Shown piece after piece: positions 8,074 to 15,689 of a DNA stretch of 17,894 bases. The notes under the pieces were generated by a model. It made no database searches. It was not told the origin of the DNA and was given only the letters and a program-made list of their open reading frames with translations. The translations under genes and the position numbers were made by a program. Within the stretch, counting starts at the first letter, position 1. Each line of letters begins with the position of its first letter. Source of the stretch: Pelagibacteraceae bacterium (GTDB lineage Bacteria > Pseudomonadota > Alphaproteobacteria > Pelagibacterales > Pelagibacteraceae); NCBI GenBank assembly GCA_002684895.1, contig NYVZ01000021.1, positions 18,309-36,202 on the forward strand. Direction: 5' to 3'.

Positions 8074-8485
8074 ACTTTTAATAGTATTTTTGTTTTGTAT
8101 TTTTACTACAAATTTATTTTCAAAAGAAAGTAATAACTATTTTAAAAGGGGAAAAGATCATTATAACAAAAAAAATATAGAAGAAGCCAAGTTAAACTTT
8201 GAAAAAGATATAGTAAGAAACACAAAAAATATAGAGAGCTATTTATACTTGGCTAAAATACACAAAAAAAAGGATAATAGCCTAGAGTTTGAAAAAAATT
8301 TAAAGACAGCATTATTACTTGATCCCAAAAATGAAGAAGCTTTGTATTTATTAATTATAAAAAAAATTAAAGATGCCGATTATGTTTTTGCAACAGAAAA
8401 ATATAAAATATTTTCTAAACACTGTAGCAAACTATGCTCCAAAAAAAATGAAATAGATCGACTTATAAAGAAATCAAAAAGTTGA
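8066..8485 (+). CDS. Small secreted TPR-repeat protein, function unknown
   Basis: The 139-residue protein starts at the ATG at 8066, overlapping the guaB end by 8 bases. In-frame codons extend upstream to 7973 but lie wholly inside guaB, and the ATG at 8066 places a clean signal peptide (MNKLLIVFLFCIFTTNLFS) at the N-terminus. No lipobox precedes C11. The rest consists of helical TPR-like units: about 22-55 (NYFKRGKDHYNKKNIEEAKLNF), 56-89 (ESYLYLAKIHKKKDNSLEFE...ALLLDPKN) and a degenerate third unit, ending in C120/C124 and a Lys-rich tail. A periplasmic scaffold or binding protein is inferred. It joins guaA through a TGATG stop/start, so it is translated with the GMP genes, although nothing shows a role in purine synthesis. 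Confidence 0.75.
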   Translation: MNKLLIVFLFCIFTTNLFSKESNNYFKRGKDHYNKKNIEEAKLNFEKDIVRNTKNIESYLYLAKIHKKKDNSLEFEKNLKTALLLDPKNEEALYLLIIKKIKDADYVFATEKYKIFSKHCSKLCSKKNEIDRLIKKSKS

Positions 8486-10047
8486 TGAAAAGTAAGAATA
8501 TTAATAAAATATTAATAGTTGATTTTGGATCACAAGTTACACAACTTATTGCTAGACAAGTTAGGGAACTAGGCGTTTATTGTGAGCTAATTAATTTCAA
8601 AAAATTTAACAAATTCAAAACTTTTGATAAGAATATTAAAGGAATTATTTTATCAGGTGGGCCAAAATCAACTTTATCAAAATCTGCACCTAACATTAAA
8701 TGGAAATTATTTTTAAATAAACTGCCCCTTTTAGGAATATGCTATGGCCACCAACTTATATCTAATATTTGTGGTGGGAAAACTAAGTATTCTAATAAAA
8801 AAGAATTTGGAAGTGCAATATTGATAGAAAAAAAAAAATCCAAGTTAACAGAGGGTTTTTTTACCAATAAGAAAAATACGGTATGGATGAGTCATTCTGA
8901 CTCCGTAATGATTAAACCCAAAAATTTTAATGTTATTGCATCTTCGAAAAATTCTAAATTTGCAATTTTAGAAAATAAAGGTAAAAAAATTTTCACCACA
9001 CAGTTTCACCCAGAGGTATTTCATACAAATAATGGAAAGAAGCTTTTTTCCAATTTTCTATTTAAAATTTGCAAAATTAAAAAAAACTGGACTGAAAAAT
9101 ATAAATTACAAAAATTAATTAAAGAAATTAGAGACAATGTTGGCCCAAATCAAAAAGTAATGTGTGCATTATCTGGCGGTGTGGATAGTAGTGTTTTAGC
9201 CCACTTATTACACAAAGCTATTAAAAAAAATTTAATTTGCGTGTACGTAGATACAGGTTTAATGCGGCAGGGAGAAACAAAAGAAGTTATTAATATTTTT
9301 AAGAAAAAATTTAAAAATTCTTTCACTGCAGTTAATGCACAAAAGAATTTTTTAAATAAGCTCAAAAATATTTCGGATCCTGAAAAAAAAAGAAAAATTA
9401 TTGGAAAAACATTTATAAAAATATTTGAAAAATTTACTAAAAATAAAAAAAATATTACTTTTCTTGCTCAAGGAACGCTTTACCCTGATTTGATTGAAAG
9501 TAAGAGTTTTTCAGGAAGTCCAACTTCAATAATTAAATCGCACCATAATGTAGGGGGACTGCCAAAAAATATGAAATTTAAATTAATTGAGCCCTTTAAG
9601 GAAATGTTTAAAGACGAGGTAAGAAAACTTGGCAATTTACTTAAAGTAAATAATTTTCTTATAAATAGACATCCATTTCCGGGACCAGGCCTTGCAATTA
9701 GAATACCAGGTCCGATTGATAAGAAGAAAGTTGAGATTTTACAAAAGGCAGATAAAATTTTTATTGATGAACTAAAAAAAAGGAAACTGTATGAAAAAAT
9801 TTGGCAAGCATTTGCAGTTCTTTTACCTGTTAAGTCAGTCGGTGTAATGGGAGACGCGAGAACTTATGAATTTGTATGTGCATTGAGAGCAGTCACATCT
9901 CAGGATGGTATGACTGCGAATTATTATTATTTTAAACACTCTGATTTATCTGAAATATCTAATAAAATTGTTAATGAGGTGCCTGGTATTAACAGAGTGG
10001 TATATGATACTACTTCAAAACCTCCAGGAACTATTGAATGGGAATGA
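8485..10047 (+). CDS. guaA: GMP synthase (glutamine-hydrolysing)
   Basis: Aminates XMP to GMP using glutamine and ATP. The 520-residue protein contains both parts of the enzyme. The class I glutamine amidotransferase domain (about 1-200) has nucleophile Cys86 in LLGICYGHQL and the His175/Glu177 pair in QFHPEV. The ATP-pyrophosphatase domain has its PP-loop ALSGGVDSS at 228-236. The dimerisation domain carries the HPFPGPGLAIR signature and ends in SKPPGTIEWE, the universal C-terminus. The best start is ATG at 8485, overlapping the preceding TGA as TGATG; a TTG three bases earlier is in frame but less likely. A run of eleven A at 8828-8838 lies in the amidotransferase domain. The stop is 3 bases before the next gene. 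Confidence 0.97.
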   Translation: MKSKNINKILIVDFGSQVTQLIARQVRELGVYCELINFKKFNKFKTFDKNIKGIILSGGPKSTLSKSAPNIKWKLFLNKLPLLGICYGHQLISNICGGKTKYSNKKEFGSAILIEKKKSKLTEGFFTNKKNTVWMSHSDSVMIKPKNFNVIASSKNSKFAILENKGKKIFTTQFHPEVFHTNNGKKLFSNFLFKICKIKKNWTEKYKLQKLIKEIRDNVGPNQKVMCALSGGVDSSVLAHLLHKAIKKNLICVYVDTGLMRQGETKEVINIFKKKFKNSFTAVNAQKNFLNKLKNISDPEKKRKIIGKTFIKIFEKFTKNKKNITFLAQGTLYPDLIESKSFSGSPTSIIKSHHNVGGLPKNMKFKLIEPFKEMFKDEVRKLGNLLKVNNFLINRHPFPGPGLAIRIPGPIDKKKVEILQKADKIFIDELKKRKLYEKIWQAFAVLLPVKSVGVMGDARTYEFVCALRAVTSQDGMTANYYYFKHSDLSEISNKIVNEVPGINRVVYDTTSKPPGTIEWE

Positions 10048-10050
10048 TTA

Positions 10051-10851
10051 ATGAAAAGAATAATAGTAATTTTTTTTTTAAATTTTTTTTTATTAAATTC
10101 AACTTATAGTTATTCAAAAGGCTTAAATTATAAAGATAGAGACTGGAATATATATTTTTACGATAATTGCGGTTTTCCCTCGAATAAAAATTTATATTGG
10201 ATTAGAGGAGAAAATAATAAATTTTTAAGATTTCAATTGAGTGACAAGCAAATAGGAAAATGTTCTAGTGATAACAAAATAAGAAATGGAGCGCCTTATT
10301 GGGAAAGAGCTGAATTAAAACAAAAAGGTATATTTAAAAAAAACACTTCTTATGAAATAAGGTTTAAAGTAAGATTAATAGAAGGTTTCCAAAATGATTA
10401 TGAATATTTTTTTCAAATACATGGATACAAGTCTATGAAATGTAATTCGCCATTATTATTTATTCAAACAAAAGGAAGAAATAAACATTTAAGACTTTTA
10501 TTGAGGAGATATCCTCTAGATAGAAACGAGAGTGTTTCAAATTTGATCAAAAAAGGCTCATTTATAAAATATAAACTTGGTACCAATAGTAGTCGTAGAA
10601 TATTTGTTAAAGATATTTTAAATAAGTGGGTTGATATAAAATTTTTAATACACTTTAAACAAACTAATGGGATACTCGATATGTATTTCAATGGAGAAAA
10701 AGTAATAGAAAATCAAAGTTTTGATATGTTAAAATGTCAAACCCCCCATATAAAATTTGGGATATATAGACCAGGAAATGACCAGAGTAAAAATTTTACC
10801 TCAATAATAGACTTTGATAAATTTATAGTTAATGAAATAAATAGTAAATAA
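10051..10851 (+). CDS. Predicted secreted polysaccharide-lyase-like jelly-roll protein
   Basis: A 266-residue protein with an N-terminal signal peptide (MKRIIVIFFLNFFLLNSTYSYS, cleavage near residue 22). The body resembles the beta-jelly-roll lyase superfamily (alginate-lyase PL7 / heparin-lyase-I-like group). The three signature strands of that fold occur in order and spacing: ERAELKQK (R86, E88), YFFQIHGY (Q122, H124) and HIKFGIYRPGN (Y239). These correspond to RxEL, QxH and the YFKAGxYxQ-like motif that supply the active-site Arg, Gln, His and Tyr. Four cysteines (40, 71, 131, 229) could form periplasmic disulfides. I infer a periplasmic or exported glycan lyase or glycan-binding protein; the substrate cannot be read from the sequence. 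It starts 3 bases after guaA and overlaps panB as TAATG. Two long T runs lie in the signal-peptide codons. Confidence 0.65.
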   Translation: MKRIIVIFFLNFFLLNSTYSYSKGLNYKDRDWNIYFYDNCGFPSNKNLYWIRGENNKFLRFQLSDKQIGKCSSDNKIRNGAPYWERAELKQKGIFKKNTSYEIRFKVRLIEGFQNDYEYFFQIHGYKSMKCNSPLLFIQTKGRNKHLRLLLRRYPLDRNESVSNLIKKGSFIKYKLGTNSSRRIFVKDILNKWVDIKFLIHFKQTNGILDMYFNGEKVIENQSFDMLKCQTPHIKFGIYRPGNDQSKNFTSIIDFDKFIVNEINSK

Positions 10852-11618
10852 TGAAGAAAATTATTTTAAATAAAAAGCCAATTATTTGTTTGACTTCATA
10901 TAGTAAATTTTTTGCTGAAATTGCAGATGAATATTGTGATATTGTACTTGTTGGGGACTCATTAGGAATGGTTTATTATGGTGATCCTTCAACACGGTCT
11001 GTAAGTTTAAATGAAATGATTAGACATGGTAAGTCCGTAAGATCTGGCGTAAGTAAAGCAATCATGGTTGTAGATATGCCATATGGAACATACAAAAACC
11101 CATTATCAGCAAAAAAGAATGCCTTAAGAATTATTAAGGAAACAAAATGTGATGCAGTGAAATTAGAGGGTGGAAAAGAAATAATTCATATAATTAAACA
11201 TTTGATCAAAAACAAAATTAATGTCATGGGTCACATTGGCTTATTACCCCAAAAGGTAAGATCAAAAAAAGACTACAGAATAAAGGGTAAAACTTTATCT
11301 GAAAAAAACCAAATTATTAATGACTTAAAGCGCATTCAAGAGAGTGGTGTTTTTGCAATTGTTCTTGAGGCTGTTAAATACCAAACTGCAAAAGAGGTCA
11401 TGAAGTACGCTAAAATACCCATCATTGGTATTGGGGCATCTGATGAGTGTGATGGCCAAATTTTAGTATTAGAGGACATGCTTGGAATGTTTAAAAAAGT
11501 ACCAAAATTTGTAAAAAAATATTCAAATTTAAGGGGTTATATAAAAAAAGCTGTAAAACAATACTCTAAGGATATAAGAAATAAAAAATTTCCAACAAAA
11601 AAAAATATTTATAATTAA
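10851..11618 (+). CDS. panB: 3-methyl-2-oxobutanoate hydroxymethyltransferase (ketopantoate synthase)
   Basis: Transfers a hydroxymethyl group from 5,10-methylene-THF to 2-oxoisovalerate, giving ketopantoate for pantothenate and coenzyme A. At 255 residues it is slightly shorter than E. coli PanB (264). Metal and substrate residues are present: VGDSLGM (D36, S37), VDMPYGTY (D75), AVKLEGG (K104, E106), GHIGLLPQ (H128), the catalytic Glu173 in VLEAV, and IIGIGASDECDGQ. The expected family glycine/alanine after GIGA is replaced by the tolerated S-D. The start overlaps the preceding stop (TAATG at 10849-10853), and the stop touches the next ATG with no spacer. No panC or other pantothenate gene is in the window, so PanB here is separated from its pathway partners. 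Confidence 0.95.
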   Translation: MKKIILNKKPIICLTSYSKFFAEIADEYCDIVLVGDSLGMVYYGDPSTRSVSLNEMIRHGKSVRSGVSKAIMVVDMPYGTYKNPLSAKKNALRIIKETKCDAVKLEGGKEIIHIIKHLIKNKINVMGHIGLLPQKVRSKKDYRIKGKTLSEKNQIINDLKRIQESGVFAIVLEAVKYQTAKEVMKYAKIPIIGIGASDECDGQILVLEDMLGMFKKVPKFVKKYSNLRGYIKKAVKQYSKDIRNKKFPTKKNIYN

Positions 11619-12182
11619 ATGTCAAACGAATTAGAAACGCAGATAGATGATGATCTATTTAGAGACAAAGTTTTAAATTTTTTTAAAAAAAATAAAATTA
11701 AAGTTTTTTTATTAATGTTTCTACTTATAGTTTTGCCGATCTCCTTACAGGTATTTCTTTTTTATAAAGATAAAAAACAAGAGCAATTTATATCTAGATA
11801 TATTGAAGCTGAGATATTAGTAAATAATAACGATAAAAAAGGAATTCAAATATTAAATACTATCAAAGAAAAAGGAAATGATACAATTAAATTATTAGCA
11901 ATAAGTAAACTAACAGAATATTATATTAATAATAATCAAAAAGATAAAGCCTTGCAAATTTTAAATGATGCAAAAGGCTTTGATAATAAAATGTTCGAAG
12001 AGCTATCTGAAATCAAAAAAGTGATTTTAAATTTTGATGATATTAAGGAAAGTGAAATTTTGAATATTTCTAAAGATAATAAAAGTAATTTTAAATTGAT
12101 TAAAACTAAATTGTTATACGATTATTATTTAAAATCAAATCAGTTAGAAAAAGCAAAACAAGTCCAAAAAAATTATAAATGA
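11619..12182 (+). CDS. YfgM-like membrane-anchored TPR protein
   Basis: A 187-residue protein with a short charged N-terminus, one transmembrane helix (about 29-49, VFLLMFLLIVLPISLQVFLF) and a soluble helical domain with TPR-like pairs, such as NDKKGIQILNTIKEKGNDTIKLLAISKLTEYY, an alternation of Ala/Leu/Tyr positions. Topology by positive charges: N-terminus inside, TPR domain in the periplasm. Identity as the YfgM/TPR_21 family rests on size, topology and position, because in many proteobacteria such a protein sits directly upstream of bamB and der, as here. E. coli YfgM associates with the SecYEG translocon and periplasmic chaperones; the same role is inferred. It directly abuts panB and overlaps bamB by ATGA. 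Confidence 0.75.
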   Translation: MSNELETQIDDDLFRDKVLNFFKKNKIKVFLLMFLLIVLPISLQVFLFYKDKKQEQFISRYIEAEILVNNNDKKGIQILNTIKEKGNDTIKLLAISKLTEYYINNNQKDKALQILNDAKGFDNKMFEELSEIKKVILNFDDIKESEILNISKDNKSNFKLIKTKLLYDYYLKSNQLEKAKQVQKNYK

Positions 12183-13438
12183 AAATAGTTTATTATGTTT
12201 TCTTAATATTTTTATTGTCCTGCGGAGGGTCAAATGAAAATCTAATTGATCTTAAATCTTTTACAGATCAAGGAGAAAAAATTTCTTTAATAAAGAAAAA
12301 AAATTTAAATACCACAGATGTTAATGAAATTAGTAATCTACAAAAAACAAAATATAAAGTTTATAAAGATTGGTCTCAAAGTCATCAAAATCAAAATAAT
12401 TTAATATATCCTTCCAGGATTTTTTTAGATAAAAAAAATAAATCAATATCTAACAATATTAATAAGTTCGTTATATATAAAAATAAAATTATCACTATAG
12501 ACAGCAAGTCAAAAATAAAAGTTTTTGATATGAATTTAAAATCATTGAAATCAAAAAAAATATATAAAAGAAAAATATATAAAAATTACAATATTGATTT
12601 TAAAATTATTGCGTTTAAGAATAAAATATTTATCGCTGATAATCTTGGAAATATACACTGCCTAAGTATTAATGATCTCACTACATTATGGAAAAAGAAT
12701 TTTGGTGTTCCGTTTAAATCAAATTTAAAAATACATCGTAATAATTTGTATTTAATTAATAGTAATAGCAAAATCTACTCGATAAGTACCGAAGATGGTA
12801 AATTAAACTGGAGTTTTGAGACAGCCTCACGGGATTTAAAAGATAATAAATCCTATCAAATCGCTATTTATAATAACAATTTGGTTTTTACTAATGACAA
12901 TGCAGAAATCTATTGCCTGGATTTGAGTAAAAATAATATTAAATGGTCATTAATTTTTCAAACCGCAAATTTTGAAAACACGCCACTATTATTTAGATCT
13001 AGCCCGGTATCAATTGATAATAACGGTTATATTTTCGTTTCAACAAATTATGGATATACTTATGCTATTGATATTACTACAGGTTTAATCAAATGGTCTA
13101 TACCGATCTATTCAACAAACAGATTTAGTATTACAGATAAGTATTTAGTTAACTCTTGGAATGATAGAGTATTTATAATTAAAAAAAAAAATGGCAAATT
13201 AGTATTCAATAAAAAACTAAATAATTCAAAAAAATATGATGGCAAAACTTTTTATAAAGATTTAATAATTGGCAACAACTGGATATATGTTTTTGATAAT
13301 AATGGCTTTAAAACTTCACTAAGCAAAAATAATTTAAGAAAATACAACAGAATAAAAATAGGTAAAAACTATCAAAATTCTATTATCCATAAAAACAACC
13401 TTTATATAAATACAAAAAATTCAATTCTCAAATTTTAA
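12179..13438 (+). CDS. bamB: BamB-like outer-membrane assembly lipoprotein (PQQ/beta-propeller repeats)
   Basis: A 419-residue lipoprotein. A short signal peptide ends in a lipobox (FLLS-C15), so Cys15 would be lipidated and Gly16 favours outer-membrane sorting. The rest is built from beta-propeller PQQ-like repeats, recognisable by ...IYSISTEDGKLNWSFET..., ...IYCLDLSKNNIKWSL... and ...TYAIDITTGLIKWSIP..., the (A/S)(I/L)(D/S)xxxGxxxW pattern spaced about 40-60 residues apart. BamB scaffolds the BAM complex that inserts outer-membrane barrels. The call is supported by genomic order (YfgM-like, BamB, Der), conserved across proteobacteria. The N-terminal 75 residues are Lys/Asn-rich and poorly conserved. 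It overlaps yfgM by ATGA and the Der gene by TAATG. Confidence 0.85.
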   Translation: MKIVYYVFLIFLLSCGGSNENLIDLKSFTDQGEKISLIKKKNLNTTDVNEISNLQKTKYKVYKDWSQSHQNQNNLIYPSRIFLDKKNKSISNNINKFVIYKNKIITIDSKSKIKVFDMNLKSLKSKKIYKRKIYKNYNIDFKIIAFKNKIFIADNLGNIHCLSINDLTTLWKKNFGVPFKSNLKIHRNNLYLINSNSKIYSISTEDGKLNWSFETASRDLKDNKSYQIAIYNNNLVFTNDNAEIYCLDLSKNNIKWSLIFQTANFENTPLLFRSSPVSIDNNGYIFVSTNYGYTYAIDITTGLIKWSIPIYSTNRFSITDKYLVNSWNDRVFIIKKKNGKLVFNKKLNNSKKYDGKTFYKDLIIGNNWIYVFDNNGFKTSLSKNNLRKYNRIKIGKNYQNSIIHKNNLYINTKNSILKF

Positions 13439-14247
13439 TGACAGCCGGTTTAAACGTATGCATTATTGGAAAGCCAAACGTAGGAAAATCAACAATTTTC
13501 AATAAAATCACAGGTTCTCATACATCTGAAGTAAGTGAAATTTCTGGAACCACAGTTTATCCAATTGAACTTTCTGAAAAGTTTAAAGATTTAAAAATTA
13601 ATTTGATAGATTTAGGTGGTCTAAAAAAAAAATCAAAATCTCACGAAAAAAAACAAAAACTCATAACCTCCGAAACACTTAAAAAGCTTAATATGTCAGA
13701 TGTTGTTCTTTTTATTTTAGATGGGAGTGATGAAATTACAAAAAATGATAAACAATTATTTAGACTAATTTTAAATAAACTTAAGAATATAATAGTTATA
13801 GTAAATAAAACGGATCTTATTAAAGAAAAACTAAAAAAGAAGGAAGAATATTTTAAATATTTTTTTGAAAAAAATTTTCCAAATATTCTTTTAAAGCCTA
13901 TTTTTATATCAGCACTTAAAAATATCAAAAGAGAGTTTTTGCTAAATAAATTGTATGATATTTTTAAAAACTCACAAAAATTAATTAAAAATAAAGATGT
14001 AAATAATGTTTTAAAAAGTATTTTGGCTAAACATCAACCTGTATTTAATAAGAAAAGCAGACCTACTATTAAATTTTTACGTCATGTAAATTCTAAACCT
14101 TTTATATTTAAAGCTTTTGGTAATAGATTAACCTCATTGAGTAAAGATTATAAAAACTATTTTGTAAAACAAGTTTTGCTAAAATTAAATATTTATAACC
14201 AAATAATTGTTATAAAATTTATAAACAATAAAAACCCTTATTCTTAA
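13438..14247 (+). CDS. der: Reduced Der (EngA)-type GTPase: one G domain plus KH domain
   Basis: Der assists 50S ribosomal subunit maturation and normally has two consecutive GTPase domains and a C-terminal KH-like domain (about 440-490 residues). This protein has 269. The one G domain has G1 GKPNVGKS (11-18), G2 SGTT (36-39), G3 DLGG (58-61), G4 NKTD (123-126) and G5 SAL (158-160). The C-terminal region from about 205 matches the Der KH domain, including RPTIKF, FGNRLTSLSKDYKNY and the terminal FxxNKNPYS (Der: FxxxxNPY). The segment after G3 (LKKKSKSHEKKQKLITSETL) resembles the second G domain. The usual PGTTRD and DTAG are SGTTVY and DLGG. The bamB-der order supports orthology. The start ATG overlaps the bamB stop, and bamB fills the space upstream, so no first domain is hidden there. 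Confidence 0.85.
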   Translation: MTAGLNVCIIGKPNVGKSTIFNKITGSHTSEVSEISGTTVYPIELSEKFKDLKINLIDLGGLKKKSKSHEKKQKLITSETLKKLNMSDVVLFILDGSDEITKNDKQLFRLILNKLKNIIVIVNKTDLIKEKLKKKEEYFKYFFEKNFPNILLKPIFISALKNIKREFLLNKLYDIFKNSQKLIKNKDVNNVLKSILAKHQPVFNKKSRPTIKFLRHVNSKPFIFKAFGNRLTSLSKDYKNYFVKQVLLKLNIYNQIIVIKFINNKNPYS

Positions 14248-14249
14248 TA

Positions 14250-15689
14250 TTACAACCTAACATTACTTAATAAAGATAACTGGTTATTTTTCTCAAATTG
14301 ATTCAGTTGATCAACTGGTTGAACTGGATAATCACCTGTAAAACAGTGATCTGTAAATTGTGGATTGTTGTTATCTCTTTCATTGAAACCTAGAGCTCTA
14401 TATAATCCATCAATACTTAAAAATTGTAGCGTATCTACACCAATTATTTTTTGAATTTCCTTAACAGAATGATTTGCTGCAATTAAATCTTTAATGTTTG
14501 GTGTATCAATGCCATAATAATCTGGATACTTTATCGGTGGACTAGAAATGCATAAATGGATCTCTTTTGCACCAGCATTGTAAAGCATATCAACTATTTT
14601 TTTGGAGGTAGTACCTCGAACTATTGAGTCATCCACTAAAATAATTCTTTTATTTTTAATTATTTCTTTATTTGGATTGTGTTTGAGCTTTACCCCAAGC
14701 TGTCTTATTTGTTGTGTGGGTTCAATAAAAGTACGACCAACATAGTGATTTCTTATTATACCCATGTCATAAGCAATATTTGACTCATTAGAGTAACCAA
14801 TTGCTGCAGGAACACCAGAATCTGGAACTGCTGAAACTAAGTCAGCCTCTATCTTCATTTCCTTTGAAAGTTGCTCACCTAGTTTTTTTCTGTATTCGTG
14901 TACAGCTTTTCCTCCAACAATACTATCTGGTCTTGAAAAATATACGTATTCAAAAACACAAGGTCTTTGTTTCACTTTTGGAAACGGTTTAATGCTTTCT
15001 ATTCCATTTTTATCTATTACTATCATTTCACCATTTTCAACTTCTCTGACAAACTCGGCACCAATAATATCAAGAGCGCATGTTTCAGACGAAAGAATAT
15101 ACGAATCTTTAAGTTTACCTAGCACCAATGGTCTAATTCCATAAGGATCTCTTACACCTACAAGTTTCTTATTTGTCATAATTGTTAAAGCATACCCACC
15201 ATGAATTTGAAATATTGCATCTATAATTTTATCAATAGTTTTTACTCTTTTTGACCTTGCTACAAGTTGAACAAGCGTCTCTGTATCTGAAGTAGATTGA
15301 AAAATAGCCCCATCTTTAACCATTTTTTCTCTAATGCTTATTGCATTAGTTAAATTGCCATTATGCGCAATACCAAGACCCCCAGTATGTAAATCAGCAA
15401 AGAAAGGCTGTATATTCCTAATTAAAGGGGCACCTGTTGTAGAATAGCGATTATGACCAATGGCAGTGTGTCCTTTCAATTGTTCAATTATTTTAGGGTC
15501 GGTAAAATTATCACCCACAAGACCCCTTCTTTTGATTAAGTAAAAATTTTTCCCATCGAAAGAATTAATACCACACGCTTCTTGGCCCCTGTGTTGTAAG
15601 GCATGTAGCCCTAGAGCTACTAATGCAGAAGCTTCAGGGTGGTTATATACACCAAATATACCACATTCCTCTTTTAATCTATCTTCCAC
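14250..15689 (-). CDS. purF: Amidophosphoribosyltransferase
   Basis: First committed step of de novo purine synthesis: PRPP plus glutamine gives 5-phosphoribosylamine. The 479-residue protein has an 8-residue propeptide (MEDRLKEE) before the N-terminal nucleophile Cys9 (CGIFGVYNHPEA), so maturation by propeptide removal is expected. The glutaminase domain includes LHALQHRGQEACG and GHNRYSTTG. The PRPP loop RIILVDDSIVRGTTS lies at 348-362. The layout is that of the B. subtilis-type enzyme, but of its four Fe-S cysteines only two positions are Cys here (C244, C449), while the others are Asp390 and Thr446. The start is GTG at 15689; an in-frame TAA two codons upstream excludes any earlier start. 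Downstream of cvpA with a 50-base gap, and convergent with der across 2 bases. Confidence 0.96.
   Translation of the reverse strand: MEDRLKEECGIFGVYNHPEASALVALGLHALQHRGQEACGINSFDGKNFYLIKRRGLVGDNFTDPKIIEQLKGHTAIGHNRYSTTGAPLIRNIQPFFADLHTGGLGIAHNGNLTNAISIREKMVKDGAIFQSTSDTETLVQLVARSKRVKTIDKIIDAIFQIHGGYALTIMTNKKLVGVRDPYGIRPLVLGKLKDSYILSSETCALDIIGAEFVREVENGEMIVIDKNGIESIKPFPKVKQRPCVFEYVYFSRPDSIVGGKAVHEYRKKLGEQLSKEMKIEADLVSAVPDSGVPAAIGYSNESNIAYDMGIIRNHYVGRTFIEPTQQIRQLGVKLKHNPNKEIIKNKRIILVDDSIVRGTTSKKIVDMLYNAGAKEIHLCISSPPIKYPDYYGIDTPNIKDLIAANHSVKEIQKIIGVDTLQFLSIDGLYRALGFNERDNNNPQFTDHCFTGDYPVQPVDQLNQFEKNNQLSLLSNVRL

Noticed and set aside
14276..14291. ATAAC-TG-GTTAT followed by five T, considered as a terminator for the der operon.
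   Set aside because: The loop would be only two bases and the stem is AT-rich and short, so the hairpin would be very weak. It lies inside purF coding sequence.
14304..14317. Perfect 14-base palindrome CAGTTGATCAACTG in the 3' part of purF, considered as an operator or terminator stem.
   Set aside because: About one 7+7 palindrome is expected by chance in a window this size. It encodes PVDQLN in frame, has no loop and no T tract following it.
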